Counted from the stretch's first letter, positions 28,801-62,958 are shown. The stretch is 64,000 nucleotides of DNA from Tubiluchus corallicola (GCA_030141605.1 JAQGDQ010000122.1:62001-126000), one strand, 5' to 3'. The notes: a model not told the origin generated them from the letters alone. A program made the numbers and translations.

Positions 28801-31197
28801 CTATTACAAGTTTTCGTTCAATAAATTCAATAAGTTTCAATATGTTCCTCCAAGCACCAGTCCTGTCGCCCAACACAAATCCAATCGTCAGTTGGTGCAC
28901 TCAGGAGATGAGCTACAGAAAAAAGGACTTCCACATTCTGTTCCGCATCAACAAATTATTTAAACAATAACACCTTCTAAAAAGCTTGATCTAGTGTAGA
29001 CATAGTCATAGATAGACTCTATACAGAATTTTTTATTTTAGACATTCATCCACATAGCATAAATATAATACACAAAAATGCAAAAAATTACAGAGTTAGT
29101 GACATGGCACCCTCATATAAAAGGGTAATCCTACTACGAAGTGCCTCGGTCAATTCTAGTCAGACATACTTCTCATTTAATGTCTGCCTTCTTATATATT
29201 AGAATTAGGATTATCAGTTAAAGCAGATAAGATTGACAGACGCGTGTTTGGCACGGGAAACACTGAAACACATGTGTATGTAGATTTGCAGTTAGGAGTG
29301 ATAAGGAAGCTAAGTAAGAGAAAGCCAGTTAGAATAACATCATAATGTGTAGCAGGAAGGAAGCTGTGCAGTAGGGGGTCTAGACAGCAAGCACTTAGGG
29401 CTACTTACTATACTTTTGTAGGCTTAAACTTGGTGATAGGGATTGTCCGAAGTGTGTAATATACTCATTTAGTGGAATGCTCGTGCATTATTGATTATTA
29501 GCGAATTGATTAGTCGTGATGATTTTGAACACTTATATAGAGCTGGACGTGTCGGTTTGGAACAACACAAGCAATTTGTATAGCAAAAAGTAGCTCAAAA
29601 TGGTTCCTCTTTTTTAATTTGTTAACATTCTGTTAGGTAAATGTCGATGACAATGTCGAACAAAGAAAGATTTTATGATGTAGTTTCTGGTTTTACAAAA
29701 GCTACAAATGTGTGGTGATCTAGAACAAACATTTCCTAAACCTAAAAATGCCATTCATCCTCGCAGAAGCGTTTGTAAAAAGGGGTCCACGTTATCGTGT
29801 AGCCCGGTATCTCCTCTTTCCAAAGAGCTAAGAGTTTCCCTCCAAAACCCCAACAAAGCGTCGCTAGGAAACTGAGGAGAAGCCGGGCTACACGACAAAG
29901 AGGGTCTCTTTTACAAACGCCTCTGCTATCACAAAACTGAAAAGCTAGGAGCATTTCTGGGGGAGGTGGTGTTCTTGAGAACCCTGTATATAAATGGTTT
30001 TATAGCGTAACAATTACAAATTTGCTAAACTCAAAATACGACCAGTAAGAACCTATAACTAAGCTATGACGGCATAACTAAATTATTTAAAATTTTATTT
30101 GTGTGTTTATTTTCATTAGCTTTTACTATTTATTTATTTGTTTGTTTGTTTCTTCATTTTTTGATTCCTCACCCACTTAAAGCTCAATATCTAATAAAAA
30201 ATGTAATAATGACCAGAAGTGATTAATGCAATATGCAAAATTAAAATTGGAGTTCAATACTTGAAACTGATTACGGCTCTTGATTAAAACTGTGTTTTAT
30301 AAATCACAGCCTACAGGTTAGATTTAAATGTTTTGTTACTAATCCTCTAGCGCATACAAATGAATAAAGAATAAATAAACAAAGACCCATACATAAATAA
30401 AAACAGGCCGTTTTCTTTTGAAAAAAATCGAGTTTGAATTATTGCAAAGCTCCATCTAGATGATTTCATTCAAGCTGACGTACATGCTTTGTGAAGACGT
30501 TCAAGAAGCTCGAATGCCAAAAAGCTCAAATTATTGCGTGATTTTTAAACGATTCTAGGGCCTAAATAGAATGATTTTCTGTGATTGTGATTCATATTAA
30601 TAACGTTACCCAAATATTCGAATGCAGGTCAATCTAAAGTGCATGTATTATTTATAAGCAGTCTGTCTATCAGGTACTGATTCTCAAATCCTAAATTATT
30701 ATCCTACCTTGCCCGGGGCATAGCATGTGGACAAATACCAATCTGCCAATTTGAGCCATTATTGATTTCCAACTCAAATTTTGCTTTTAATCAATATGGC
30801 CGTGTCCCTACTTTCATGCGTCAGAGCATCAACCTATTGTTTGCTTTAATACTTGATGTTAGGCTTCTTTTATTGTTCGAGCACGCACCACCAGGGCAGT
30901 ACTCACGTCAGATTGGAGGGGAGGGGGTGGCAGGGGCTGTAAACTCGCACGCCGTATGTACCAAACATCATAAACTAATGAACAAATTACTACTTCTGTA
31001 GTAACAGTAGCTATAACAATGTAGTTCACTGACTAATTACACGATTGTCCTTTTAAACACATAAGGCTACGTAAGATACTTAAAATTTCAAAGTAAAAAA
31101 ATGCCTAAACGTTTTTTTAAACAAATTAGCTAAAATAACCTATCTTCGAGTTTTTATAGGTTATATTTTACTTGTTTTTGTGTGATAATCAGTCTTG

Positions 31198-31240
<43 letters not shown>

Positions 31241-34200
31241 GTCGTCAAAAGCATTCATTATAGTCTATAATTTACTGCAACCTAAAGATTCTTATACCCA
31301 TATTTAGGGTGTATAAAGGACTACTTTTTATTTGAGTTATGATGTCCTGATCTACTATACTGCTTTCAATTAGTGCCTTATTACACTCTACGTTATAACC
31401 AGTTTGTAGACAATGTAAATTGGAAAAATAGGAAACTCTTCACGAAGATTCGAACCTAGGTCTTGTGCTGTATACGCTTATTAGACTTTTACTATATCAT
31501 AAGTTATGCAGTAACAGAAAAAAATTTATAACCACTACTAATTCCTCTTTTTGTCAGTGGGTAGCCCTACATATCATACATTGCACGTACATATAACTCA
31601 GTAATGTTCGCCTATTACTCGAATTTTTTACAGTCAGGGCATTTTTATAAGTCTGGATTCTTTGTTGCCCCCCAACACAAATCATTTAAGTGGGTATTTA
31701 ATCTTTTTTTTCAAAATTTGCTTCTTATTAGTTATCTCACTGTTTGTTAACCATTGAATTAATTAACTTTTTGTTTCATTTAATGTATTTGTGTATGTGT
31801 TGATAAACAATCTTAAATCTTGAATCTCGAAAGTGAGTGTGTAACACTAGTGCTATAATCTTTACAATTATATGAAAATATACATTTAACGAACAAAAGC
31901 ATATGCACCTTTGCTTGATCTTCATTGCTTAGTGTTAACAACTTTTTCTGTTTTTGAAGAGATACTGATAGTGGATTTTCGTCAAGCAGCACCCCGATAG
32001 GAAGAAAGTCACCCATGGGAAGATGTTCTACCCCTCCGCTGTCCATTCATGTTGCCAGACCAGACCATTTCTGTCGTGCGGTTGAGGGGGAATCAGGTAA
32101 ATCTGGGTGGTAAAGTGTGGGAGGGCTTGCCGCTTGGTGAAGTCGTTGAACGTTCGGTGTGGCGCTAGTCTGCTGCCATGCTTGGCTGATAACTAAAAAA
32201 TCCCTTGACAAAATGAACGGTAAGACTGGTTAATTTTCTAAGCCCGTATGTGCTTTGCCATGTTGAATCGGTATCTCAAATGGTAGAGAAAGTGCCATGG
32301 AAAAACAGGTTCTGAGTTCAAATCCTTTTTGACTTGAATTTTCAGTCATCAACCTTTTTCGCCTAATAATATTATTGTTTTAAGTGTGATGCTTTTCTTA
32401 CTGTGTGTGACTGAATGCGTGTGTGCGTGTGTGTGCATGTGAGCGTGTGATACTATGGAGCTTCGTAAGCAATTGCCTCTCATCAAATACAAACAAAAAT
32501 TGAAAAAATTAATTAGGAATGAAGGTACTAAAATGCGAATATGAGGGCATGATGAGTTGCTGAACAGTCATGGCACGCGCTTTGTAACTGAAGTTAAACA
32601 ATGCTGAGAATAGTCAATAAATGGTTAGGTGACTAGATGACCATCAGGAAAACTGTTTCTGGGTGGTATCGCTTGCCACGATGCCTGTACATTTCAATAT
32701 ATTACACCATGCAAAGTCTAAAATGTAGTCAAGTATGAAGCTAGATGGAAGGAAATTGGGTGATGTCATAAAAAAATATTTTATTTTTATGTCACCACGA
32801 TGTCACAATAATGGATAAGTCAGGGTTCATGTTTGTGCGTAAACTACAGCTTTTTTGGAACACCGTGTATAAGCAGATGCAGGAAAGATAAATGGTGGTA
32901 ATAACTGAAACAGAAAAACAGGTTATGAAGAAAGTAACTCAAGACACAAGCTGTATCCCTAGTAAATTCTTTCAAATAGTTTCAGTTTCTATTCTTCCCT
33001 TTCACATAAAACATCCATTCATTATATAAGAACAATTGCGGTTTACTTAATTTTCACAAAACGACGCCTCTTAAAACCGTTTTAGATAAGTAGTTTCATT
33101 TACAACCACCAGGGGAACTGAAAGTGTATTGATAATGGTTTTACAGCTGCAATAATAGGCACTGTGACGTACAATGATTCACGCGCCATCTGTCACCATT
33201 CACACTGCCCAATATCAAAGCTTTTATTGGTTTTTGTGAGCTACTTGCAAAGTGTATTCGGATTTTGCCACAGGATAGCAGATCATTCCATGAACGAACA
33301 TTGTAGGCCTACTCCAAAAGTGGCCTACTCACAGACTTGGAAGTGTAATTCCAGTCCTAAAGTCAGACTTGTGCAACCTGGATCTTATAATTTAGTATAA
33401 TAATCACACTGCTATACAATAGTAAAATGAAAAAAAAGAATCACACAAATAATAATTAGGATCTGAGGCTGAGAGGATTCTTATGCTTCGCATGTGAATG
33501 GCGTGGATTCGATACCTACTCCACGTAATCATGCATAAGCTTTGTCTGTTTACCTTGTAGAGGGAAAACTTATGATTTCTGGTGCGTTAGAGTAAGACAT
33601 CAAGAATAATAAGGAAAAGAAGTAGTAGTAGAAGAAGAAGAAGAAGAAGAAGAAGAAGAAGAAAAAGAAAAAGAAAAAGAAGAAGAAGAAGTTGATTTTA
33701 ACAAAATATACACTTCTTAATTAATAAATAATTAAATGTGATAAACTACAATAGACCAACTTTCTTAAACAGTGTACTATCATCTTTAGTTAATATGTCT
33801 GAATTTTTACAAAAGGAAAATTAAGGATAGCTTGTGCAAATGTCTTTTCTATCTACAAAATTGAAATTTTTATGCAAATTAGTAACTATGGAGCCCATGT
33901 CCATCAGTATAACTGTTATAACTCCAGGTTCAGAAGAGGACGTCAGTTGTTCTGTCAATGGCACAGTGCCAACATCTGTTTCTCATACATCAACAGAAGA
34001 CATGGAGATATTTACTCCACCTGGAGGAACGTCGACACAACAAAGTGACACTGACACAGATGTCGACAATTTGCTAGCCGAGTTATTTATGACAAAGAAT
34101 CAACTGGAAATCTCACAAGAAGAGGTTAAAGAGGTAATTTTCTTAATCAAATGTTGACTGTAGTTATAACTTGCAATTACATGAAAAAAAAGCCTACAGA

Positions 34201-37001
34201 CTTAGTGATTTCAATATCTCAGTAATAAATACATTACATTTAATAGCAAATGTAATAATAAATGATTTATTACTAAGCACGGTTTATCTGCACGCTTCTA
34301 AAGATTTTGGCATATGCAAGTTTGAAGTCGTTATAAAGCTTTTGAATTTTCAACGTGGTTGCAGTTACATTTTTATTATTACGACAACAAGTACAATATT
34401 GCCATTGTAGTGATAATCTACACTATATTGTCTATTTTCTACTAGTGATGCTGCATCAGATTACTCATAATGCTGTACGAGTCTAATTGTAATGTTCCAT
34501 GAGTTTACTTGTAATGCTGCATGAATTTACTTGTTATGCTGTATGAGTTTTACTTGTAATGCTATATGAGTTTACTTAAAATGATGCACAAGTCTACTCG
34601 TAATGCTGCACAAGCTTACTGCGATGCTGCAGATGATGCTACGGAGAATCTTCCTGCTATGCTGCACAAGTCTTCTTGTGATGCTGCACGAGTTTTACTT
34701 GTGATGCTGTGTGAGCTTACTTGTAATGATGCTACATGAGTTTACTTGCAATGCTACATGAGTTTACTTGTGATGCTGTGTGAGCTTACTTGTAATGATG
34801 CTACATGAGTTTACTAGTAATGCTACATGAGCTTACTTGTAATGCTACATGAGTTTACTAGTACTGCTACATGAATTTACTTGTATTGATGCATGAGTTT
34901 ACTTGTGATGTTGCTTAAGTCTGCGTGTTATGTTGCCGAAGTTTACTTATGAAATGCACAAGTCCTTCTACACATACAACGCTTAAAATGCTTCGCAAGT
35001 CTGTTAACTCATAACCATAACATGAAAGTGCACACTTGCGTTTCATAGTAAGTTTCTCAAATGCAATTTTTCTAGATGAAACAAGTCATGGAAGAGAAGT
35101 TAGCGGATAAACAGTTTGAATACGATGAGCTCCAAGTTGAATATCAGCAATCAGAAAACGAATGTCTTCGCTTGACAATCCTAGAAGACAGACTCAAGCA
35201 ATCACTCTGGCTTCTACAAGGATTGAAGTCTAGTGTAAGCTAAGCACTAATGTTTCTCATTCATTCACCGATCAAAGTCAATGTCAACTTGCACATCTAG
35301 GGACCACGGGGACCACTGTAAACTGATGCCATAATTTTCTTTCTTTTTAGAAGCTTATGTGTAAGATCAAACCAGTCAACAAAGGTAGTCCCCCGGAGAC
35401 TAATGGGTCAGACTAATAAGAGTGTCTACCATTTAAATAGAAGGAAGAGTTACACTTATTTGCTGGGATAAACAAATAATTTTTCAATAAAAATGGGAAG
35501 AATTAAATAGGGTATAAAAATGGCCACCCAAGATGCAGACAATGCAGAAGTGGATTTGGCTGACATTTTTATCCTGTAATTTACTAATAATTTGCATGGC
35601 CTTTGAACTCGAGGAATGTGACAATAGAATGCTCAAACCTTACCAGCAGAGACTGTTCCGCATGCTCAGAACGAATACATAATGCACATTTTGCTTTCTG
35701 TGCATATAACACAAATTGAATGAAAAAGGTTCGTAGATGAACAGTTACACTGTATTAAGCCAGGTTCACACTAACCTGATAGTTCAGGAACAAAACACTG
35801 ATGCCATAATTTTCTTTCTTTTTAGTAGCTTATGTGCGTTTCTGTAAGATCAAACAGGGCAACTTTTAGGCCCTTTAGAATATGAAGTTTAAGATAAAAT
35901 GTGCTTGAATAAATAAGATAAAACTTTTCGTGTAAAAAATAAAAGATGTGCGTACACATAATGATCAGAATATCGGTATTTAGATATGGTCAGTAAAAAT
36001 GTTTTGTGCCAATAAGCCTTTTCGTAGTTTTGTTATGCACACCCACAGTTGCTGTAGGTCAAAGGTTAAGTGAACTTAAGCAATGCGTCTTAACTACAAC
36101 CATCACGTGACAAGTGGGTAAAGCAAAGCTGACTGCTGCATAATTATAAATATTATGGCTATTATAATGCCACAATGGTTGAAAAGTTTGTAGAGTATGC
36201 AACTGATCTGCCCCATAGCCCAAACCAAATCGAGTTCAGGTCTTAATGTATAGGAAGCAACGACTGCTTATGCTTTTGGAGTTACATTATATGTTAGGCC
36301 ACGTATTTGGGTATACCACAGTTCTAATTTCATGAAACTTTACCGCTATACCATACATAAAGTATTATTGATAATTTTTGCGCTGTGAATGAGCACATTT
36401 TCTTGTCCATTCCAGAATATTCAACTGAGGATACTAGGACAAATGATCATGGATGCTATTGCTCGAAGCGAGACAATGACTTCGCCAGGTAAATTAAACA
36501 ACAGAGCTTATTACTAGAGATCAAATACTTAAAATAATAAAAAAACGAAAATTTATATTTGTGAATTAATTATCTTCTCACACGTATGATGGCAGCTGTG
36601 GTCGAAAATAATTTTAATAGATTTAAGATTAATAAGATTTAATCAAGTGCAAGTGATGTTACCGCAAAAATTTTCGGTTATATAATACAAGTGTTGTTGT
36701 CTTTTATGTTATTATTAACAACAATCGGCAACTTGCAACTTAAGAACACAAGGACTCCAACGACAAGAATGTCCATATTTAAATGACCAACTCAGTTAGT
36801 AAAAATAGTTTGTTAAAAATAGTCAATTCTAAACGATAATTATACAAGTTTTTTACATAAAATTAAGAACGTTAATTGAATATTTTTTAATTTTCAGAAG
36901 AAGCAGTGCAGGTGTTTGTCATAAGCATTCAAACCATTATCCAATCAGCCGGAACGAAAGTAGCCACTTCAGATGCAGTGGATGGTGGCGCCATCTCTTA
37001 A
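25214..37001 (+). CDS. Gene B: unnamed 447-residue coiled-coil protein, six exons
   Basis: The exons are 25214-25878, 31960-32096, 33928-34133, 35076-35234, 36416-36488 and 36898-37001. They total 1,344 nt, 447 codons plus TAA, and all five junctions are GT-AG and phase-consistent. I do not recognise the family. Residues 1-20 carry a C-x2-C-x2-C cluster (C12, C15, C18). Residues about 82-125 and 155-216 are charged, heptad-like helices, with a Cys-rich break around C113-C131. Residues 223-320 are rich in Ser, Thr, Pro, Gly and acidic residues and look disordered. Residues about 320-390 form a second strong coiled coil (E/K/Q rich). The C terminus (390-447) is partly hydrophobic and ends in G-G-A-I-S. 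No signal peptide or membrane helix is evident. A scaffold, cytoskeletal or centrosomal role is possible but only a guess from composition. Confidence 0.8.
25975..26545. repeat. Degenerate tandem repeat, about 70-90-bp period
   Basis: Recurring words are GTGCAACACGTGCAACAACATA, AACAAAACACAA, and GCAGCACATGCAGCAACATAA. They return near 26053, 26181, 26230, 26300, 26371 and 26441. Old array immediately 3' of gene B exon 1. Confidence 0.7.
26560..27825. repeat. GTACAGTACG array with 163-244-bp higher-order units
   Basis: A five-base theme (GTACA/GTACG/GTGCA) runs throughout. Superimposed is a longer unit marked by TAACGTCTGATATAATTC, which starts at 26645, 26889, 27128, 27358 and 27521, with a diverged copy at 27710. 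Spacings are 244, 239, 230, 163 and 189 bp. Length differences come from the number of GTACGGTACG units in each. All open frames here are repeat artefacts. Confidence 0.92.
28306..28512. repeat. 10-bp TGTGCGTGYC minisatellite
   Basis: About 20 units of TGTGCGTGTC / TGTGCGTGCC. It reads open in several frames because stops are absent, not because it codes. Confidence 0.93.
29763..29926. mobile_element. 164-bp foldback MITE
   Basis: The ends are GCAGAAGCGTTTGTAAAA and TTTTACAAACGCCTCTGC. Inner arms CGTGTAGCCCGG and CCGGGCTACACG also pair. It lies in gene B intron 1. No clear target duplication. Confidence 0.8.
31198..31237. repeat. (CAT)13 microsatellite
   Basis: An uninterrupted CAT run. Confidence 0.97.
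31430..31500 (-). mobile_element. tRNA-like SINE head
   Basis: The reverse strand has B box GGTTCGAATC and an A-box-like AGTAAAAGTCTAATAAGCG about 35 bases upstream. A remnant; the acceptor stem is not paired. Confidence 0.45.
31960..32096 (+). CDS. Gene B exon 2
   Basis: The acceptor is TTTTTCTGTTTTTGAAG|A and the donor GAATCAG|GTAAAT. The exon completes an Arg codon, then gives 45 codons beginning DTDSGFSSSS and containing CSTPPLSIHVARPDHFC, then one base. A minus-strand open frame of 78 codons overlaps this exon, but the plus-strand reading fits the splice phase on both sides and is preferred. The segment is low-complexity Ser/Pro rich. Confidence 0.78.
32262..32350 (+). mobile_element. 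tRNA-like SINE head
   Basis: GGTATCTCAAATGGTAGAG resembles an A box and GAGTTCAAATCC a B box. It lies in gene B intron 2. Confidence 0.45.
33455..33535 (+). mobile_element. tRNA-like SINE head
   Basis: GGATCTGAGGCTGAGAGGATTC is followed by GTGGATTCGATACCTACTCC, a B-box-like arm with a paired GTGGA/TCCAC stem. It is just upstream of an AGA tract. Confidence 0.4.
33618..33691. repeat. (AGA)n / (AAAAG)n tract
   Basis: A purine-only run of AGA units with a central AAAAG patch. Confidence 0.95.
33928..34133 (+). CDS. Gene B exon 3
   Basis: The acceptor is TATAACTCCAG|GT and the donor GAG|GTAATT. Two bases complete a Gly codon, followed by 68 codons that start SEEDVSCSVNGTVPTS and end QLEISQEEVKE. 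An in-frame ATG with a good context at 33888 is upstream of the acceptor and was rejected as a start, because exon 2 joins in phase here. The end of the exon begins the second coiled coil. Confidence 0.82.
34441..34960. repeat. Degenerate 22-bp minisatellite in gene B intron 3
   Basis: The unit is about GAGTTTACTTGTAATGCTGCAT. Roughly 23 units with many substitutions (GCTACAT, GATGCT, CTAGTAA). Confidence 0.85.
35076..35234 (+). CDS. Gene B exon 4
   Basis: The acceptor is CAATTTTTCTAG|ATG and the donor TCTAGT|GTAAGC. The exon is 159 nt, 53 codons in phase 0 at both ends, beginning MKQVMEEKLADKQFEY. The residues follow a clear heptad pattern and form the core of the C-terminal coiled coil. 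Confidence 0.85.
35325..35850. repeat. Local duplication in gene B intron 4
   Basis: ATGCCATAATTTTCTTTCTT followed by TTTAG and AGCTTATGTG occurs at about 35328 and again at about 35803, each followed by GTAAGATCAAAC. Both copies look like splice acceptors, but no open exon follows in phase. Confidence 0.7.
36005..36140. repeat. Dispersed repeat R2, copy 2
   Basis: The second copy of the sequence at 14335-14450, with a short insertion (ATGCACACCCAC). It lies within gene B intron 4. Confidence 0.75.
36416..36488 (+). CDS. Gene B exon 5
   Basis: The acceptor is TTGTCCATTCCAG|AAT and the donor TCGCCAG|GTAAAT. It gives 24 codons (NIQLRILGQMIMDAIARSET and on) plus one base. The start is phase 0, matching exon 4. 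Confidence 0.83.
36898..37001 (+). CDS. Gene B exon 6, terminal
   Basis: The acceptor is TTTTTTAATTTTCAG|AA. Two bases complete a Glu codon, followed by 33 codons (EAVQVFVISIQTIIQSAG and on) and TAA at 36999-37001. The last residues are DGGAIS, not a known targeting motif. Confidence 0.83.
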
Positions 37002-37117
37002 CAAAAAAATGCGCAAATCATTTTTTCCAAGCTAAAGACACAATTCAAGTATAGTAAATAGCAAGTGGCTAGTAAATTTCTTGAGAGCGTAACAATTTAT
37101 GAATTTTATATTATTTA

Positions 37118-37123
37118 ATTAAA
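37118..37123 (+). terminator. Candidate poly(A) signal for gene B
   Basis: ATTAAA lies 117 bases after the gene B stop codon. It is the first accepted variant of the poly(A) hexamer downstream. No canonical AATAAA is closer. Confidence 0.4.
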
Positions 37124-37576
37124 GCTGAAAAGTTCTGCAATTTCAACATAGATCTCAGCTACGGTTAATCAGTCCAGAAATGCATTTAAATTATTATACA
37201 CTAACTTATTTATTATTATTTTATGTAATTTTATTCTACGTATATAATTTTTAAGCATATTTTTACACTAATCATTATTTATTACCATTGGTTGGCATGC
37301 AATATTTTCATAATTTTTATACATTGTGATACACCTGAAACGTACTTAAATAATATGCAATGAATATATAGCAAGACAATGTATAAAACAACAATGCTGT
37401 CAAATGATTCTGACAGTTTTTTTATTTAACAATGTAAAATTAACATCATTATACACGCACAAGAAAACCAAACTGTCATTTTGTACTTAACTTACTGCCA
37501 GAAAGACAATATTTTGTATGCTCATTTACATTTTCAAAAAATGTCGTTTCTATGAACTTTTGCCTCGACTTCTTGG
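37124..37576. other. Convergent intergenic gap
   Basis: AT-rich sequence between the candidate 3' ends of genes B and C. Nothing else is visible. Confidence 0.6.
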
Positions 37577-37582
37577 TTTATT
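37577..37582 (-). terminator. Poly(A) signal AATAAA for gene C
   Basis: TTTATT on the plus strand reads AATAAA on the minus strand, 106 bases beyond the gene C stop. It faces the gene B 3' end, so the two genes are convergent with about 450 bp between their poly(A) signals. Confidence 0.5.
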
Positions 37583-37687
37583 TAAAAGAAGTATATACTT
37601 GAAATTCTTGGTCTGATCTGCATGCGAAATTTTCAGACAGAAAATGGGGCATTCAATAAGAAAGACCACCATATCTTACCGTTCTGT

Positions 37688-60112
<22,425 letters not shown>

Positions 60113-61011
60113 TGAAGAAACTTGAATAGCCACCCTACCCTTATTTTATTCATATTATAATTTAAGTCTAATTAAAATTATCTATATCGGCGTCATCATA
60201 AGTTTATAAGTTTATTTATTTCCACTCTGCATCTAACAGTTATAATAAAAATACAGATAATTTCACTGAAGTAAATATAAATATAAATGCAATATTATCC
60301 AGAAATTACAAAATGCAGTATGTACATGTGCAAATTACATTACAGAATAATTTTGATGCATACAGTTTGAGCCTAAAAGCATAGCTTGAGAGGCCAAACT
60401 GTACGTGGAAATCTTAAAGAAGTAATTAATAATTGAAATCATGATAATATATACATAAAAGTTTGGGGGGAGTAGTGAGTGAAAGATGAAATGGAGCGAG
60501 AATTAAGAAAAACTGTGATTATGGTTACAAAGTTTTCAGTAACCTGTTGAGCACAGTCACGTTTTATTAAGATTACTGTGGAAAAAGAATGCAGGTGATT
60601 ACCATTATCAAATTGTGTTACTCTCAATACTTTTGAAATAATTCTTTTCTGACGGTTTTTTTAATCCGTCATCCAATCATTAACCAATTTTCAAAAACTT
60701 CAAAGTTGTAATTGTCTTCTCTTCTTCGGGTATTTCTCAACCGCAGTTTACTACCAGGTACATTGACATTCCTCCAAGCTTATCTGATGGCAGCCGCAGC
60801 TTGGAGCATGCTTTCACAACAAATCACATAGGTGTGACCGCCTCACGTTACCGCCCAACACACAGACTCAGGTGTGTTCAGCTACATCGCAGGCATGATG
60901 AAGACTTGAAACATTCTGAAGGAAAGGTGTGTACAGGTGGCTTTTGAAAAGGTAAACCGGCATCTGAGATTGTGTCTGTGCAAGGTCGATCGGGCAGTGA
61001 GTGAAATTTAC

Positions 61012-61060
61012 CTGAACAGACAGGTAAAATTGCCGCTATATTGATTGGATTCTAGAATTC
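61012..61060 (-). CDS. Candidate exon upstream of gene C
   Basis: The acceptor is TCCACTTACAG|GA and the donor CTGTTCAG|GTAAAT. It reads ILESNQYSGNFTCLF, phase 1 in and phase 2 out. It cannot join the 60.1-kb exon directly, so another exon would be needed. On the plus strand the same DNA carries a strong donor (ATTAAG|GTAAGT, 61077), so the strand is uncertain. Confidence 0.22.
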
Positions 61061-61940
61061 CTGTAAGTGGATTAAGGTAAGTCAATCGACCACCTAGGCG
61101 TTTATTGAATTATTTATAGGCTCGCTACAGTGTAAACAATACGGGTTACATTCTGCCTATTAATGTTTATGGTTACATAATCTTGATACCGGAAGTCGAA
61201 TTACTAAAATTCCTCTGCTAAATGATTAACATTTTCGGAACGTAATCAACATAAGCCCGACTCAGATTTGATTACTTTTTGCATCCCAGTTTTGCATACA
61301 TGCATTAATTAATTTGTTTTTACTTTAAAGGCTTTGAATTGCTTGTAGATAGTGACTGATTGCATACGTACCTTTTTTAATGTGATATGTGTAAATGCCA
61401 CTTTTTGTGAGCAAAACACACCTGGCTTGATATGACATACACATTTACCATAAATGTGCATTTATAAATGATGCATCAATCAAAGCCTAGTTTTTTTATG
61501 ATTTTAACTTACTGATGAAGATGATAATCATTTTTGTACATAATGCACTTAATTACGTGACAGTGTTAATATTTAAAATGCACACTCGTGTCTCTAATAT
61601 TAAGATTTTGTAAATAAAGGGTTAAAAAACATAATTATACTTTTTTAACATTACTGAATGCACCCTAAATTAATCTTTCTTGATTAGAGAAACTGTAATC
61701 TGTTCTGTAGTAATGTTCTCCTATTTGTTAGCCTATATTTTTGATGTAATTTTTTGGTTGATGCCTGAAGCTTACATAACTTAATAAAAGAGCAAATCAT
61801 TTGAAGTTGAAGTTTATTTATTCCAAATGCCAATCATATAGATACGATTTAGTGTTTACTTTAGCCTCAGATAGCAATCATGTGGTACTAAGCCACGCCT
61901 GTCACTGTGCAGTTGGCCTGGAACTCAGGATTTGCCGCTT

Positions 61941-62084
61941 CTAAAGGCGCTTCTTGTTAAATGTGAACAGGGTTTTACAGTTGACTTGCAAGAAAATCAA
62001 AGCAGCTGATGGCACAACACCTCTGCTGATATTAGCCTCCAATGGTCGAAGCTCAAACTGCCGTCCAGTGGTCAACGACCGATT
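61941..62084 (-). CDS. Candidate terminal exon or retroelement ORF end
   Basis: The minus-strand frame reads NRSLTTGRQFELRPLEANIS and then R-G-V-V-P-S-A-A-L before TAG at 61943-61941. AATAAATAAA lies about 130 bases beyond. The plus strand of the same interval is also open (KKIKAADGTTPLLILASNGR), which makes a single-strand call unsafe. No family recognised. Confidence 0.3.
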   Translation of the reverse strand, partial: NRSLTTGRQFELRPLEANISRGVVPSAALIFLQVNCKTLFTFNKKRL

Positions 62085-62958
62085 CTTGATTGTGGCTATT
62101 TACGAGAGTTGATAAATTGACGTGATCCGTGCAAGATTAGATAAAACCAATGATAAGAATACTTGAAACTCTGTTGGTTATTTTCATATAGGTGGTATAG
62201 TTTCTTTCAGGCTTGTAGGGGCTGAGTTGGGCTCTAATATAAATGGCGAGAAAAATAATTATTGGTTTAAACAAGTAGTAGGGTTATAGAAACAGTTTTA
62301 GGGTCGTCAGAAGTGTAACGTACAATTTATCCAGTTCTGGTAAAGCATATGCTTGCAGTAGTAAGAGTAATAGTTTAAACTATAAATACTATAATTTATG
62401 TATCCGCACATTTAAATGTAAGGTTTATGTTTTGGGAATTGTTATACAACTTTTCTTCTCACACTGTTCTGCAAGGAAATCTTAAACATTATTAATTTAA
62501 ATGTTATTACTGGTAACAATAACAGTTTAAGTGTGAATGTGTAAACGTGTAAACGCTCCATGAACGTGTAAACCTTTATGGAGCGTTACAGAGTTTAGTA
62601 ATTTCAGTTTTATGCAGTAGAGACACATTATTGACGCCTGTAGATCTCTACAATCGCCATTCAGAATTATTCTAGCGAACAGTGACTGTTTTTTACTCAA
62701 GCAATTATTATGTTATAAAGTGCATACTTGAACGCTGTATATCCAGGTATGTGATTAACCCGGGGCAATGTAGCCTTAGTGAGGGGTGTGTACTACAGAG
62801 GAATTGAGGAACCGGTACATGGTCGAACTGAAAAACTTTTTGAATTGCCGGTTTACTCCACGGCGTGTAAGTCATAGATAAAAACTTGACATCATAGAAC
62901 ATGAGCATTACGGATCAAAACTTAGTTGTTCAATTTTTATTTTAATCTTCGTTTGTGC

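Larger units (their letters stand above)
25879..31959. other. Gene B intron 1 (6.1 kb), dominated by tandem repeats
   Basis: From 25,950 to 27,825 it is almost wholly tandem repeat. Then come a TGTGCGTGYC minisatellite, a foldback MITE and a CAT tract. Intervals 27,830-28,230, 28,620-29,740 and 29,930-31,190 hold no feature I can support. Confidence 0.7.
60113..62958. other. Region upstream of gene C
   Basis: A GC-richer patch at 60,740-61,080 contains several strong splice-like sites on both strands and could be a promoter or first exon. The rest is AT-rich, with the candidate exons listed separately. Confidence 0.35.

Noticed and set aside
31813-32046. Minus-strand 78-codon open frame beginning MDSGGVEHLPMG
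   Set aside because: It overlaps gene B exon 2, whose plus-strand reading has proper acceptor and donor and joins both neighbours in phase.
33834-34157. Plus-strand frame starting MQMSF, with a good ATG at 33888, as a separate gene start
   Set aside because: The acceptor at 33927 joins exon 2 in phase, so the upstream ATGs are intronic and the frame end at 34157 is read-through past a donor.
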